NCBI RefSeq assembly: GCF_026241095.1
Contig: NZ_JAPFGB010000005.1
Span: forward strand, 186,001-250,000
Direction of reading: 5' to 3'
Origin: Saccharopolyspora sp. NFXS83
GTDB lineage: Bacteria; Actinomycetota; Actinomycetes; Mycobacteriales; Pseudonocardiaceae
DNA: 64,000 nt
Positions within the stretch are counted from its first letter, which is position 1; each line of letters opens with the position of its first letter. The position numbers and the translations under genes were made by a program. Of this stretch, positions 8,727 to 17,830 are shown in pieces. The notes beneath the pieces were generated by a model, which saw nothing but the letters and a program-made list of their open reading frames with translations, made no database searches and had not been told where the DNA came from.

Positions 8727-10085
8727 GTGATTCGGGAGGACATGGCCTTCGAAGCCGGGGAGGGCTTCGAAGGCAGGGAGGGCGCGCTGGCCGCCCTGCG
8801 CGGCGCGTTGCGGGAGTCCGCGCCGCGCGGGCGGCTGGTCGTCGTGCGCGGAGCCGCGGGCAGCGGGCGCAGCACGGTGCTGCGGACGGCGGCACGGCGC
8901 TGGATCGCCGAAGGCGTGCGGGCGGCGCAGGTGCGGCCGGTGACCGGCACCCTCATCGACGGGTTCGACGCGGTGCTGCACACGCTGCGCGCGCACTTCG
9001 ACCGCTTCGCCGACCCCGGACTGATCGATCGGATCAGCAAGCTCTCGCGGCTGCGCGTCCGCGCGGCCGAGGACCCCGCGGAAGGACCGGCCGTGGTGGC
9101 CGAGCTGACCGAGGTGTTCGACCGGCTCGGCAGGCTCGGCAGGCTCGGCCCCACGGCGCTGCTGTTCGACGACGTCGACCGCATCGTCGACCCGGCGCTG
9201 CTGCTGATCACCGCCCGTCGCCCCGGTTGCCTGGTGGTCGCCGCCGTGCGCGACCCCGCCACCCCGGCGGGCGCGGAGCTGACCGCGCTGGCCGACGAGG
9301 TGGTCGGCCTCGGCCCGCTCGACGAGCAGCAGATCGCCGCCGCCGTCGGCGGCTCCGTGCACCCGGACCTGCTGCGCTCGTTGCGCACCGCGCTGGGGCC
9401 GCTGTACGGGAACCCGGGCACGGTGCTCGGCACCCTCGAACGGCTGCACCGCGACCGGCGGCTCACCACGAGTTCCGGCCGGACGCGGCTGCGCGACCCC
9501 GGCTCCCCCGTGCCGCTGCCCGAGGACCACGACCTGCTGCACCGCACCCGCGACCTGGGGGGCGTGGCGCCCCGGCTGCTGGCGGCCGTCGCCGCCGTGG
9601 TCGCGCTCGACATGGACGACCTGCCCGCGGTGGCCGACGCCCTCGGCACCGACCTCGCCACGTGCGGCCGGACCCTGGATCGGCTCGTCGACGCGGGCCT
9701 GCTCGTGGCCGACGCCGACGGGCGGCTCTCGTGCCTGTGCACGGCGCTCGCCGACTCCGCCGCCGCGGCCCACCCGGGCGCGGTGCGCGGGATCCGCGCG
9801 CTCGGTGCCGCCGCGCCCGTCGCACCGCTGCGCCCGGTCGTGGCGGCACCGCCGCCGAAATCCGGCGCGCGACCGTGGACCCCTGCCGAGCACCGCATCG
9901 TCGACCTGATCGGCGGCGGGCGCACCAACCGCCAGATCGCCACCGCACTCGGAGTGAGCGAGAAGACCGTGGAAAAGCACCTGACCCGGCTGTTCACCAA
10001 ATCGGGCTGCCGCTCCCGCGTCGAACTGGTGACGACGCGGCTGCGCGGAGCGGCACCGGAGGAAAAGCTGGGGCGCGCCTCATGA
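8727..10085 (+). CDS. Short LuxR-family regulator with AAA-type ATPase domain
   Basis: GTG at 8727 is chosen because GAGGGA lies seven bases upstream; ATG 8706 has its G-run directly adjacent and ATG 8742 is also possible. The 452-residue protein has Walker A RGAAGSGRST (about residues 41-50, Arg for Lys), Walker B TALLFDDVDRI, and a C-terminal LuxR helix-turn-helix (WTPAEHRIVDLIGGGRTNRQIATALGVSEKTVEKHLTRLF). It is about half the usual LAL length because the tetratricopeptide-like middle is short. The two-component system begins 36 bases after its stop, so the three genes may be co-transcribed. Confidence 0.84.
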   Translation: MIREDMAFEAGEGFEGREGALAALRGALRESAPRGRLVVVRGAAGSGRSTVLRTAARRWIAEGVRAAQVRPVTGTLIDGFDAVLHTLRAHFDRFADPGLIDRISKLSRLRVRAAEDPAEGPAVVAELTEVFDRLGRLGRLGPTALLFDDVDRIVDPALLLITARRPGCLVVAAVRDPATPAGAELTALADEVVGLGPLDEQQIAAAVGGSVHPDLLRSLRTALGPLYGNPGTVLGTLERLHRDRRLTTSSGRTRLRDPGSPVPLPEDHDLLHRTRDLGGVAPRLLAAVAAVVALDMDDLPAVADALGTDLATCGRTLDRLVDAGLLVADADGRLSCLCTALADSAAAAHPGAVRGIRALGAAAPVAPLRPVVAAPPPKSGARPWTPAEHRIVDLIGGGRTNRQIATALGVSEKTVEKHLTRLFTKSGCRSRVELVTTRLRGAAPEEKLGRAS

Positions 10086-10121
10086 TCACGCCCGTGCTCG
10101 GGGCGTCGATAGGCTGGCGCG

Positions 10122-10877
10122 GTGACGCCGCCGGACCTGCCAACCGCCCACGACGCCCCGACGGCGGCGCGCCGCTGCATCCTGCTGGTCGACGACGATC
10201 CCGACGTCGTCGAGGTGATCACCGGGTACCTGCACCGCGCGGACTACACCTCGATCGTCGCCTCCGACGGACCGACGGGCATGGCGCTGTTCCACCGGGC
10301 GCGACCGGACCTGATCGTCCTGGACGTCGGATTGCCCGGCCTGGACGGGATCCGGTTCTGCGAGCAGGTCCGCGCGGCGACCAGCACACCGGTGATCATG
10401 CTGACCGGCCGGGCCGAGGAGGAGGACCGGCTGCTCGGGCTCATCGCGGGCGCCGACGACTACCTGACCAAGCCGTTCAGCGGGCGCGAACTGGTGCTGC
10501 GCATCCGGGCCGTGCTGCGGCGCACCGAGGCGTCCTCGGCTCCGGCACCGGTGGCACCGGTGGCACCGGGGCTCACCGCGGGCGACCTGGTCGTCAACGA
10601 GTCCTCGCGGGTCGTGAGCAAGCACGGCCGACCGCTCACCTTGACCAACCGGGAATTCGACCTGCTGGTGTTCCTGCTGCGGAACCCGGGTCGGGTGCTC
10701 CGGAGGGACGAGCTGATGCGTGAGGTGTGGGACTACGACTTCGGCGACGCCTCCACCGTCACGGTGCACATGCGCCGGCTGCGGGAGAAGATCGAGAACG
10801 ATCCTTCCCACCCGGCCATGCTGATGACGGTGTGGGGCGTCGGCTACCGCTTCGACCCACCGGGCACCGCGCGGTGA
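10122..10877 (+). CDS. OmpR/PhoB-type response regulator
   Basis: The product (251 residues, GTG start) has a complete receiver: acidic Asp24/Asp25, phospho-acceptor Asp68 in LIVLDVGLPGLDG, Thr at MLTGRA and Lys117 in YLTKPF. The C-terminal winged helix is typical (LTNREFDLLVFLLRNPGRVLRRDELMREVWDYDF to VGYRFDPPG). A linker with the repeated unit APVAPVAP separates the domains. Its TGA overlaps the ATG of the histidine kinase gene (TGATG), which marks a cognate pair. The signal is unknown. Confidence 0.95.
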   Translation: MTPPDLPTAHDAPTAARRCILLVDDDPDVVEVITGYLHRADYTSIVASDGPTGMALFHRARPDLIVLDVGLPGLDGIRFCEQVRAATSTPVIMLTGRAEEEDRLLGLIAGADDYLTKPFSGRELVLRIRAVLRRTEASSAPAPVAPVAPGLTAGDLVVNESSRVVSKHGRPLTLTNREFDLLVFLLRNPGRVLRRDELMREVWDYDFGDASTVTVHMRRLREKIENDPSHPAMLMTVWGVGYRFDPPGTAR

Positions 10878-11791
10878 TGCAGGCGAACCCGCTGCTGATC
10901 ATCTTGGTCGCGATGTGCGAGGCGACCGGCATCGGACTGCTCGGGTCGGTGCTGCTGCGGCGCTTCCCACTGGCCCAACCCCTGCTCGGGGTCGTACTGA
11001 TCACGCTCGTCGCGATGATCACCAGCACCGGAGTGGTGGTCCTGCTGTTCGGGTTCTCCCCCGCGCAGGCCGCCGTCGAGCTGTCCGCGGCCTGCGTGGC
11101 GGCGCTGGTCTCGCTCAACGTCGGAGTCCACGGCGCCGACGGGACCCGCGTCACCGGCGGCGAACCGGGCCGCGACCTCGACCTGCCGCGCCGCGACATC
11201 GTGGCCCACGCCTCGCACGACCTGCGGGCGCCGCTGGCGAGGTTGCGCGCGACCGTCGAGTCCGCCCAGGCCGACGCGCCCCTCGATCAACGGGACCACC
11301 TGGGGCGGATCAGCTCCGACCTGGACCGGCTCGGCGACCGGCTCGACGACCTGCTGCGGTTGTCGAGGTTCCAGTCCGGCGGGTTGCACCCGCGTCCCGA
11401 CCACGTCGAGCTGGCGGACCTCGCCCGCGACGTCACCGCCGGATTCCGCGCCGCGCACCGCGGCACGAGCGTGCGGGTCGACGCCGGCCCCTGCGTGGTG
11501 CGTGCCGACCGGCCGCTGCTGGAGGAGGTCCTCACCACGCTCGTCGCCGACGCGATCCACCACTGCGGTCCCGGCGGCGCCGTCACGATCACCATCGGCG
11601 GCGACGCTGCCTGGGCGACCGCGTCCGTTGACGCCGAACGCCGCGCCGCCGATGAGGCCGATCCGCTCGGCAGGCGCGACGGCATCCGGTTCGCCCTCGC
11701 CGAGGAGATCGTGCACGCCCACCGCGGCGCGCTCACCACCCGCCAACTCCCGCACGGCCACCACTCCCACGTCCGCCTCCCCCGGACGTGA
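10877..11791 (+). CDS. Membrane sensor histidine kinase with degenerate ATPase domain
   Basis: The ATG at 10877 overlaps the stop of the response regulator gene. The 304-residue product has about three N-terminal membrane helices (residues 5-26, 33-58 and 64-84), little extracellular sequence, and a DHp helix with the phospho-acceptor His114 in HASHDLRAPLARLR. The ATP-binding half is unusual. The N-box Asn is replaced by Asp (LVADAIHHC where LLDNAIRYT is expected), the D-box DxGxG is absent (VDAERRAADEADP), and the glycine lid is RDGIRFALAEEIV rather than GxGLGLAIV. It may be a weak kinase, a phosphatase or a scaffold. The shape of the domain is retained, so it is not simply truncated. Confidence 0.87.
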   Translation: MQANPLLIILVAMCEATGIGLLGSVLLRRFPLAQPLLGVVLITLVAMITSTGVVVLLFGFSPAQAAVELSAACVAALVSLNVGVHGADGTRVTGGEPGRDLDLPRRDIVAHASHDLRAPLARLRATVESAQADAPLDQRDHLGRISSDLDRLGDRLDDLLRLSRFQSGGLHPRPDHVELADLARDVTAGFRAAHRGTSVRVDAGPCVVRADRPLLEEVLTTLVADAIHHCGPGGAVTITIGGDAAWATASVDAERRAADEADPLGRRDGIRFALAEEIVHAHRGALTTRQLPHGHHSHVRLPRT

Positions 11792-11878
11792 ACCTCCCAC
11801 CGGCAAGCGGCGGTGTCGCGCAGGCAGGACGACGAGGCTGGAAACGTTGCCGCGGCGAGGAAGTCGGGATTCCGCCGC

Positions 11879-12736
11879 TCACTCCCAGTCGTGGAAGCCG
11901 CGGCCGGTCTTGCGGCCCAGTTCACCGCGCGCGACCTTGTCCCGCAGCAGCTGGGGCGGGGCGAAGCGCTCGCCCAGCGTCGCGTGCAGGTGTTCGGCGA
12001 TCGCCAAGCGGACGTCGAGGCCGACCAGGTCGGTGGAGCGCAGCGGGCCCATCGGGTGCCGGTAGCCGAGCTCCATCGCGCTGTCCACGGACGCCGCGTC
12101 GGCGACGCCCTCCTCCATGATCCGGATCGCCTCCAGGCCCAGCAGGACGCCGAGGCGACTGGTGGCGAAGCCGGGCGAGTCCCGCACCATCACCTCCGCC
12201 TTGCCGAGCCCGCGCACCCAGTCGCGGGCCCTGCCGATGACGGCGTCGGTGGTGTCCGGCCCGGCCACCAGCTCCACCAGCTTCGAGGCGGGAACCGGGT
12301 TGAAGTAGTGCATCCCCAGGAACCGCTCCGGGCGCCGCAGCGCCGCGGAAAGACCGGCGACGGACAGCGAACTCGTGTTGCTGGCCAGCACGGCGTCGGC
12401 GCCGACGACCCGCTCGGCGCCGGAGAGCACCTCGACCTTGGTCTCAGCCAGTTCGGGCACCGCCTCCACGACCAGCTCGGTATCGCCGGGCAGCGCGGCG
12501 AGGTCGGTCAGCACCGCCACGCGGCCGAGCAGTTCCTCCGGGTCGGCCAGCTTCCCCCGCTGCGCGGCCCTGGCGAAAGCGGCCGAGATCTTGTCCCGCG
12601 CGACCGCCGCCGCATTCTCGCCGATTTCCACAATGGACACTTCTGCGCCACCGATGGCGAAGGTCTGCGCGATTCCCGAGCCCATTCGGCCACCACCGAT
12701 CACGGCGACCTTCGCCGGGATTGCTGACGTGGTCAT
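11879..12736 (-). CDS. 3-hydroxyacyl-CoA (3-hydroxybutyryl-CoA) dehydrogenase
   Basis: The 285-residue product oxidises 3-hydroxyacyl-CoA with NAD+ in fatty acid or butyrate metabolism. The Rossmann motif is AVIGGGRMGSGIAQTFA at residues 10-26. The family's catalytic region shows LASNTSSLSV, GMHYFNPVP (catalytic His) and VRDSPGFATSRL, and the C-terminal dimerisation domain contains ELGYRHPMGPLRSTDLVGLD. GGAGGA precedes the ATG at 12736. It is monocistronic. A possible operator lies upstream at 12894-12912. Confidence 0.94.
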   Translation of the reverse strand: MTTSAIPAKVAVIGGGRMGSGIAQTFAIGGAEVSIVEIGENAAAVARDKISAAFARAAQRGKLADPEELLGRVAVLTDLAALPGDTELVVEAVPELAETKVEVLSGAERVVGADAVLASNTSSLSVAGLSAALRRPERFLGMHYFNPVPASKLVELVAGPDTTDAVIGRARDWVRGLGKAEVMVRDSPGFATSRLGVLLGLEAIRIMEEGVADAASVDSAMELGYRHPMGPLRSTDLVGLDVRLAIAEHLHATLGERFAPPQLLRDKVARGELGRKTGRGFHDWE

Positions 12737-13229
12737 GACTTCCTCCGCTTCCAGGACCGGGAGTCCGCTCCCGGCGTCGGCACCGTCGAACCGCCGCCGC
12801 GGACCGAGGACGTAGCGGTTCTCCGGATCGCGCTCGCGATCCGGTGACCCTCTTGCCAGGCTCGCCCACTCGCGTCGGCAGGCACCCATTTTTAACCGTC
12901 CATTCGGTCGGCGATCAAGCAGGTACCCCTGAATGCACCTCGACCGCATGACCCGAATAGAGCAATGCGTTCGCCGCGAAGCGTTGATCTGCGACGACTG
13001 CACGGTCTAACGTCGTTGCGCAGAACTCCCAAGACCGGCTCAGCCGAAGGAACGACCAAGACTCCCCATTGAGCTCCCCAGCCCCGAACCGCCCGCGAAA
13101 CGTCCCATTCTGCTTGCCAACGGCGATTCCACCGCCGTCACCGCGCGCAGCACCGCCACGTTCCGAGTCGAAACCGAACGGCCGACTTCCAGGAATGGAC
13201 GAATCCACCTGGAAACGACGATCCGCGGC
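12737..13229. other. Intergenic region with candidate operator, no gene
   Basis: This stretch of 493 bases lies between the dehydrogenase start and the TerC stop. The only structure noticed is an imperfect inverted repeat, AACCGTCCATTCGGTCGGC at 12894-12912. On the reverse strand it reads CCGACCGAATGGACGGTT. It resembles the operators of TetR-type regulators of acyl-CoA metabolism such as PaaR; that is an inference. Reading frames here overlap each other and have no ribosome binding site. Confidence 0.45.
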
Positions 13230-14414
13230 TCAGCCGGAGGCTTCGCGGTGCTTGTCGTGCGCGCGGCGCAGCAGGTCCATCAGTCCCCGCTCGTCGCGGA
13301 TCGCGGCGCGATACCGGTGCGGGAGCTTCTTGATCTGCTCCTCTTCCGAGAGCAGTTTCCGGTAGGTCTGCTCCCGGATCGCCGGATCGGTCTCGTAGCC
13401 CTCGTCGAGGTAGGCCGTGGCGTGCCTGCGAGCACCGGAGACCGCGTTCTGCGCCCGCCCCTTCGGGCTCAGCAGCGAGGCGACGACCGTGATCACCAGC
13501 ACGCCGATGATCACGCCCAGCGAGAGGCCGGTGCTGATCTCGACGATGTGCAGCGGCTTGCCGTCGTTGATGAACGGCACGTTGTTCTCGTGCAGCGCGT
13601 GCAGCACGAGCTTCACGCCGATGAACCCGAGGATGACCGCGAGCCCGTAGGACAGGAAGATCAGCCGGTCCAGCAGCCCGTCGATGAGGAAGTACAGCTG
13701 CCGCAACCCCAGCAGCGAGAACGCGGTCGCGGTGATCACCAGGTACACGTTCTGCGTCAGCCCGAAGATGGCCGGGATCGAGTCCAGCGCGAACAGCACG
13801 TCGGTCCCGCCGATCGCCACCATCACCAGCAGCATCGGGGTGAGCACCCGTTTGCCGTCCACCTGGGTGGTGAGCTTGTCCCCGTCGTACTCGTCGGTGG
13901 TGTGGAAGAGGCGTTCGGCGATCCGGATGATGACGTTGTCCGGGTTGCGGTCCTCGGAACCGGCGGGCCGCAGCAGGTTCCCGGCGGTCACCAGCAGGAT
14001 GAACCCGAAGATGTAGAACACCCAGGCCAGCGAGTTGATCAGCGCGGCACCGAGGAAGATGAACCCGGTGCGGGCGATGAGCGAGAAGACGATGCCGAAC
14101 AGCAGCACCTTCTGCTGATCCGCGTGCGGCACCTTGAAGCTCGAAATGATGATCAGGAAGACGAACAGGTTGTCCACCGACAGGGCCTTCTCCGTCACGT
14201 ACCCGGCGAAGTACTCCGCGCCCATCGTGGTGCCGCCGAACACCCACACGCCGAGTCCGAACAGGACCGCGGCGCCGACGTACCCGGCAGACCAGACCGC
14301 GGCCTCCCGGATGCTCGGCGTGTGCGCCTTGCGCACGTGGAACAGGTAGTCGAACAGCAACAACCCGACGATCGCGATGATCGTCAGGATCCACACGTAC
14401 CCCGGTACGTTCAT
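13230..14414 (-). CDS. TerC family integral membrane protein
   Basis: The 394-residue protein has about nine hydrophobic segments and the TerC/Alx signature residues: EKALSVDNLFVF (residues about 75-87) and a second acidic motif GGTDVLFALDSIPAIF (about 205-220). Known members are linked to tellurite resistance, manganese efflux and metal loading of exported proteins. The charged C-terminal tail after residue 320 (KLLSEEEQIKKLPHRYR) is cytoplasmic by prediction. Only 40 bases separate it from the upstream M20 gene, so it may be co-transcribed; no manganese riboswitch fits in that gap. Confidence 0.93.
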   Translation of the reverse strand: MNVPGYVWILTIIAIVGLLLFDYLFHVRKAHTPSIREAAVWSAGYVGAAVLFGLGVWVFGGTTMGAEYFAGYVTEKALSVDNLFVFLIIISSFKVPHADQQKVLLFGIVFSLIARTGFIFLGAALINSLAWVFYIFGFILLVTAGNLLRPAGSEDRNPDNVIIRIAERLFHTTDEYDGDKLTTQVDGKRVLTPMLLVMVAIGGTDVLFALDSIPAIFGLTQNVYLVITATAFSLLGLRQLYFLIDGLLDRLIFLSYGLAVILGFIGVKLVLHALHENNVPFINDGKPLHIVEISTGLSLGVIIGVLVITVVASLLSPKGRAQNAVSGARRHATAYLDEGYETDPAIREQTYRKLLSEEEQIKKLPHRYRAAIRDERGLMDLLRRAHDKHREASG

Positions 14415-14454
14415 GATCGCTCCGCCCGGCCGACGACGAGTTCCGAATGGCTCC

Positions 14455-15720
14455 TCAGCGGTCCGCTCCCGCGCTCAGGCAGGCCAGCGCGGCCACCACC
14501 AGAGCCCGGGTGCCCGCGTCGAGAGTGGGTTGCGGTACCGGCGCGAACTTCGCCGAGTGGTTGCCGGGAACGTCCTGCGCGACCCGTCCCTCGCGGGCCG
14601 CCCGCTCGAACAGGTCCGGGTCGATCCCGCCGAGCGCCCAGAACGTGCTGGGCGCGTCGAACGCGGCGGGCAGCTCGCCGAAGTCCTCGCTCGCCGACCA
14701 CCGCCCCATGTCTCCCACCTGGTCCGCCCCGAAGTGCTCCCGCAGCGCGCCGGTGACCCGCTCGGTCACGTCGTGATCGTTCTCGGTCAGCGGGAAGCGC
14801 GCGAACATCTCGAACTCGGGCTCCTTCGGGCAGCGCGAGGCCGCGCACTCCGCGCGGACGATCCGGTCGATCGCGTCCAGCACCTGGGTGCGGATCTGCT
14901 CGCCGTAGGTGCGGATGTTGAGCTCGAGGACCGCGGTGTCCGGGATGACGTTGCTCTTCGTCCCCGCCTGCACGCTCCCCACCGTCAGCACCACCTGCTC
15001 ACCGGGCGGGACTTCGCGGGCCACCACGGTCTGCAACCGGACGACGATCATCGCGGCGACCACGACCGGGTCGATCGTGGTGTGCGGCATCGACCCGTGC
15101 CCACCGGAGCCGTGCACGGTGATCCGCACGCTGTCGGCCGCGGCCAGCACCGGGCCGCTGCCGGTCGCGAGCCGCCCGGCGGGCAGCGGCAGCACGTGCT
15201 GCGCCAGCGCCACGTCCGGCGCGGGGATCACCGACCGCAGCCCGTCCTCGACCATGCCGCGAGCGCCGTCCGCGGTCTCCTCGGCGGGCTGGAACAACGC
15301 GATCACCGTCCCGCTCCAGTGCCCGGTCCCCTCCGCGAGCAGCTGGGCCGCGCCGAGCAGGCAGGTCACGTGCACGTCGTGCCCGCAGGCGTGCATCACC
15401 GGCGTCGGCGGGTCCCCGCCGGTGGTCGCGGTGCTGGCGTACGGCAGGCCGGTCGCCTCCCGCACCGGCAGCGCGTCCATGTCGGCGCGCAGCAGCACCG
15501 TCGGTCCCGAACCGTTGCGCAGCAGGCCGATCACCCCGGTGCCGCCCACGCCGGTGTGCTTCTCGAAACCCCACTCGCCGAGGCGTTCGGCGACCTTCGA
15601 GGCGGTGCGGTGCTCCTGGTGGGACAGCTCCGGGTGGCGGTGCAGGTCCCGGTAGAACTCCTCCAGCCAGCCGGTGTCTCCGCCGTCCAGCACTGCCTGG
15701 GCAGGTGACTCGGTCGCCAC
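14455..15720 (-). CDS. M20 family metallopeptidase/amidohydrolase
   Basis: The 421-residue protein belongs to the aminoacylase/hippurate hydrolase branch (amidohydrolase, AmhX/IAA-amino acid hydrolase type). Visible features are HRHPELSHQEH near the start, RADMDALPV, the metal-binding HACGHDVH, the catalytic acid in PAEETADGARGM, and the dimerisation-domain segment GSGGHGSMPHTTIDP. There is no signal peptide. GTG at 15720 follows AGGAG by five bases. It probably removes an acyl group from an N-acyl amino acid; the exact substrate is not visible. Confidence 0.92.
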   Translation of the reverse strand: MATESPAQAVLDGGDTGWLEEFYRDLHRHPELSHQEHRTASKVAERLGEWGFEKHTGVGGTGVIGLLRNGSGPTVLLRADMDALPVREATGLPYASTATTGGDPPTPVMHACGHDVHVTCLLGAAQLLAEGTGHWSGTVIALFQPAEETADGARGMVEDGLRSVIPAPDVALAQHVLPLPAGRLATGSGPVLAAADSVRITVHGSGGHGSMPHTTIDPVVVAAMIVVRLQTVVAREVPPGEQVVLTVGSVQAGTKSNVIPDTAVLELNIRTYGEQIRTQVLDAIDRIVRAECAASRCPKEPEFEMFARFPLTENDHDVTERVTGALREHFGADQVGDMGRWSASEDFGELPAAFDAPSTFWALGGIDPDLFERAAREGRVAQDVPGNHSAKFAPVPQPTLDAGTRALVVAALACLSAGADR

Positions 15721-15802
15721 GAGCGCTCCTCTCGGGTCGGCGGTCGTACCGGAATTGTGCTGAGTCCGGCGTCCGCTCGCTCGGTCGAGGAGCCGCCCCC
15801 GG

Positions 15803-16465
15803 TCACCCCCCGCCCGGCTCCGAGCCGTCGTTCTCGGCGCGCCTCCGGCCCAGCGCGGACGGCACCTGGAGTTCGAACACCACGCCCAGCATCCGGATCG
15901 CGAAGCACGTCACCGACGCCAGCAGCACGCCCAGCAGCGAGCCGAGCCCGGCGTAGGAGGCGAGCACGACGATGGCCGCCCCCACCAGCGCCGGCACCGC
16001 GTACAGGTCGCTGACCAGCACCGCCGGGACCCGCCGGATGAGCACGTCGCGCAAGGTGCCGCCGCCGACCGCGGTGACCGCACCCAGCAGCACCGCCTGC
16101 ACCCCGCCGAGCCCGAACTCCAGCGCCTTCGTCGCGCCGGTCACGCAGAACACGCTCAGCCCGACCGCGTCGAACACGACGATGATCGTGGTGAACCGCT
16201 CCAGCGGCATGCTCAGGAAGAACGCCACCAGCGCACCCGCGGCGGCGGCGCCCAGGTACTTGAGGTCGCTGAACGTGGCGGGCGGCACCGAGCCGATCAG
16301 CACGTCGCGGACGATGCCGCCGCCGAGCGCCGTCGTCATGCCCAGCGTCAGCACCCCGACCAGGTCGACCCGCACGGCCCGCACCGCGGTCAGCGCCCCG
16401 TTGAGCCCGAACGCGAACGTCCCGACCAGGTCCAGCACGAGGAACAACGACGACGGCTCCGGCAT
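15803..16465 (-). CDS. Trimeric intracellular cation channel-like (UPF0126/YicG) membrane protein
   Basis: The 220-residue product shows the duplicated UPF0126 pattern, with two copies of a three-helix unit containing ALGGGIVRDVLIGSVPP and AVGGGTLRDVLIRRVPA about 85 residues apart. Prokaryotic TRIC proteins have this GGGxxRD motif and conduct potassium. ATG 16465 is the natural start (MPEPSSLFLVLDLVG), although its ribosome binding site is weak and upstream in-frame GTGs exist. It is divergent from the Beta-family gene. Confidence 0.9.
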   Translation of the reverse strand: MPEPSSLFLVLDLVGTFAFGLNGALTAVRAVRVDLVGVLTLGMTTALGGGIVRDVLIGSVPPATFSDLKYLGAAAAGALVAFFLSMPLERFTTIIVVFDAVGLSVFCVTGATKALEFGLGGVQAVLLGAVTAVGGGTLRDVLIRRVPAVLVSDLYAVPALVGAAIVVLASYAGLGSLLGVLLASVTCFAIRMLGVVFELQVPSALGRRRAENDGSEPGGG

Positions 16466-16685
16466 GCCAGCAGTGTGCAGCCCGCCCCATCCCGGCCACC
16501 GCCCGGCACGTCGCTTCCGCACTCGACCTGGCGCTCTCCCGCACTCGAACGGCCGATGAGCGAGGCCCGCCTCGGATGTGATCCTCGAGGAACCAGGTGG
16601 TGTTCCAGGGGCGCCCGGCTTCCACCAGGCCCACTGCTCCGGTGGGCGTGCGGTCGCGCCGGTCCGCGGAGCATCGGGAGGCTCG

Positions 16686-17789
16686 GTGTCATCGGACTGC
16701 TCGGAACGCACTCCGGTCCTCGCGCTCAAGAGCAAGGACGGCGAGATCGACGCGGTGCGCGCGACGGCGATCCCCGCCGCTCCCGTCACCGTCATGGTCG
16801 AACTCCTCGACGACGCGCTCACCAACGACTCCCGCCTCAAGCGGCTGGCCGGCATCGGCGCCGCCGCCGTCGTGGCCGGTCGGCCGTTGTGGGTCGACAT
16901 CGGATGGCTGAACCGGAACCTCTGGTTCGGCGCACGTGCCGAGCACCCGCTCGAACACCTGGACGCGCGGATCGAAAGGGTGCTCGAGGAACGCCGCGAG
17001 CGCGACCTCTGGAACGCGGGAACACCGGCTCTCGTTCCGGTCATCCCGACCGCCCCGACGGAACGAGACCTGTTCGCCGTCCGGATGCTCCTCGAACACA
17101 CCCGGAGGGAGGTCGTGCTGCGCAGCAGGGGCGATCGTGCGCACCTGCTCCGCGAGATCGACCGCGTCAAGAGCACCGCGAAACTCGACGACGGCGACCT
17201 GCACCTGCTGCTCGACGAGGGATACGTCTCGCAACTCGATCCGCGTCAGGCCCGCGGACTGGCCGACACGGTCACCGCGGTGGCCGCGCACCACCGCCTC
17301 GCCTCGATCGGCCTGCTCGCGGGGTCCACGCCGAGAGAGCGGAACAACTACGAGACCCACCTGCGAGAGCGGGTCGAAGTGAAACTGTGCGAGCTGGTCC
17401 GCCACCAGAGCGGATTTCGGCTCCGCTACGGGGATTACGGCGTGGTGCATCCCGTTCCGCGGGCTCCCGGAGGCCGGGGATCCCCGGCCAACCCGTACAT
17501 CCACTACACCGTGCCCGGCCGATCCCTGTTCATCGCTCGCAGGAACCTGGAGCGGCGCAAGAACGGGTCCGTGCCTCCCGGTTCGGCCCAGAAGTACTTC
17601 CTCGAAGTCGCCGACGAACTCGTCAGGCACGAGGAGTTCGCGGGCCCCGACTTCTCCTGGGGAGACCGGCAGCTCTTCCACTGCCGCTACCAGTCCTCGC
17701 CGACGATCGCGAGCTCACCCAAGTGGATCGCGCTGGGCACCTCGCACCACCTGGCGCACCTGTCCGAAGGTCGCGATGCGCGGCGGTGA
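16686..17789 (+). CDS. Beta family protein (phage-associated family), function unknown
   Basis: GTG 16686 follows GGGAGG at 16676-16681, giving 367 residues. The start TPVLALKSKDGEIDAV, the central LHLLLDEGYV, the GFRLRYGDYGVVHP and IHYTVPGRSLFIARR segments, and the end GPDFSWGDRQLF...WIALGTSHHLAHL match my memory of the Beta-protein family, first noted in phages and common as a lone gene in bacterial accessory regions. Biochemical function is not established. The gene stands alone between a TRIC-like and a MazG-like gene. Its codon use is somewhat less GC-biased than the neighbours to the eye, which would fit transfer. Confidence 0.72.
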   Translation: MSSDCSERTPVLALKSKDGEIDAVRATAIPAAPVTVMVELLDDALTNDSRLKRLAGIGAAAVVAGRPLWVDIGWLNRNLWFGARAEHPLEHLDARIERVLEERRERDLWNAGTPALVPVIPTAPTERDLFAVRMLLEHTRREVVLRSRGDRAHLLREIDRVKSTAKLDDGDLHLLLDEGYVSQLDPRQARGLADTVTAVAAHHRLASIGLLAGSTPRERNNYETHLRERVEVKLCELVRHQSGFRLRYGDYGVVHPVPRAPGGRGSPANPYIHYTVPGRSLFIARRNLERRKNGSVPPGSAQKYFLEVADELVRHEEFAGPDFSWGDRQLFHCRYQSSPTIASSPKWIALGTSHHLAHLSEGRDARR

Positions 17790-17830
17790 GCGCGTTCAGG
17801 GCTCGTCGCGGAACGGCCTGCGCAGCGGGT

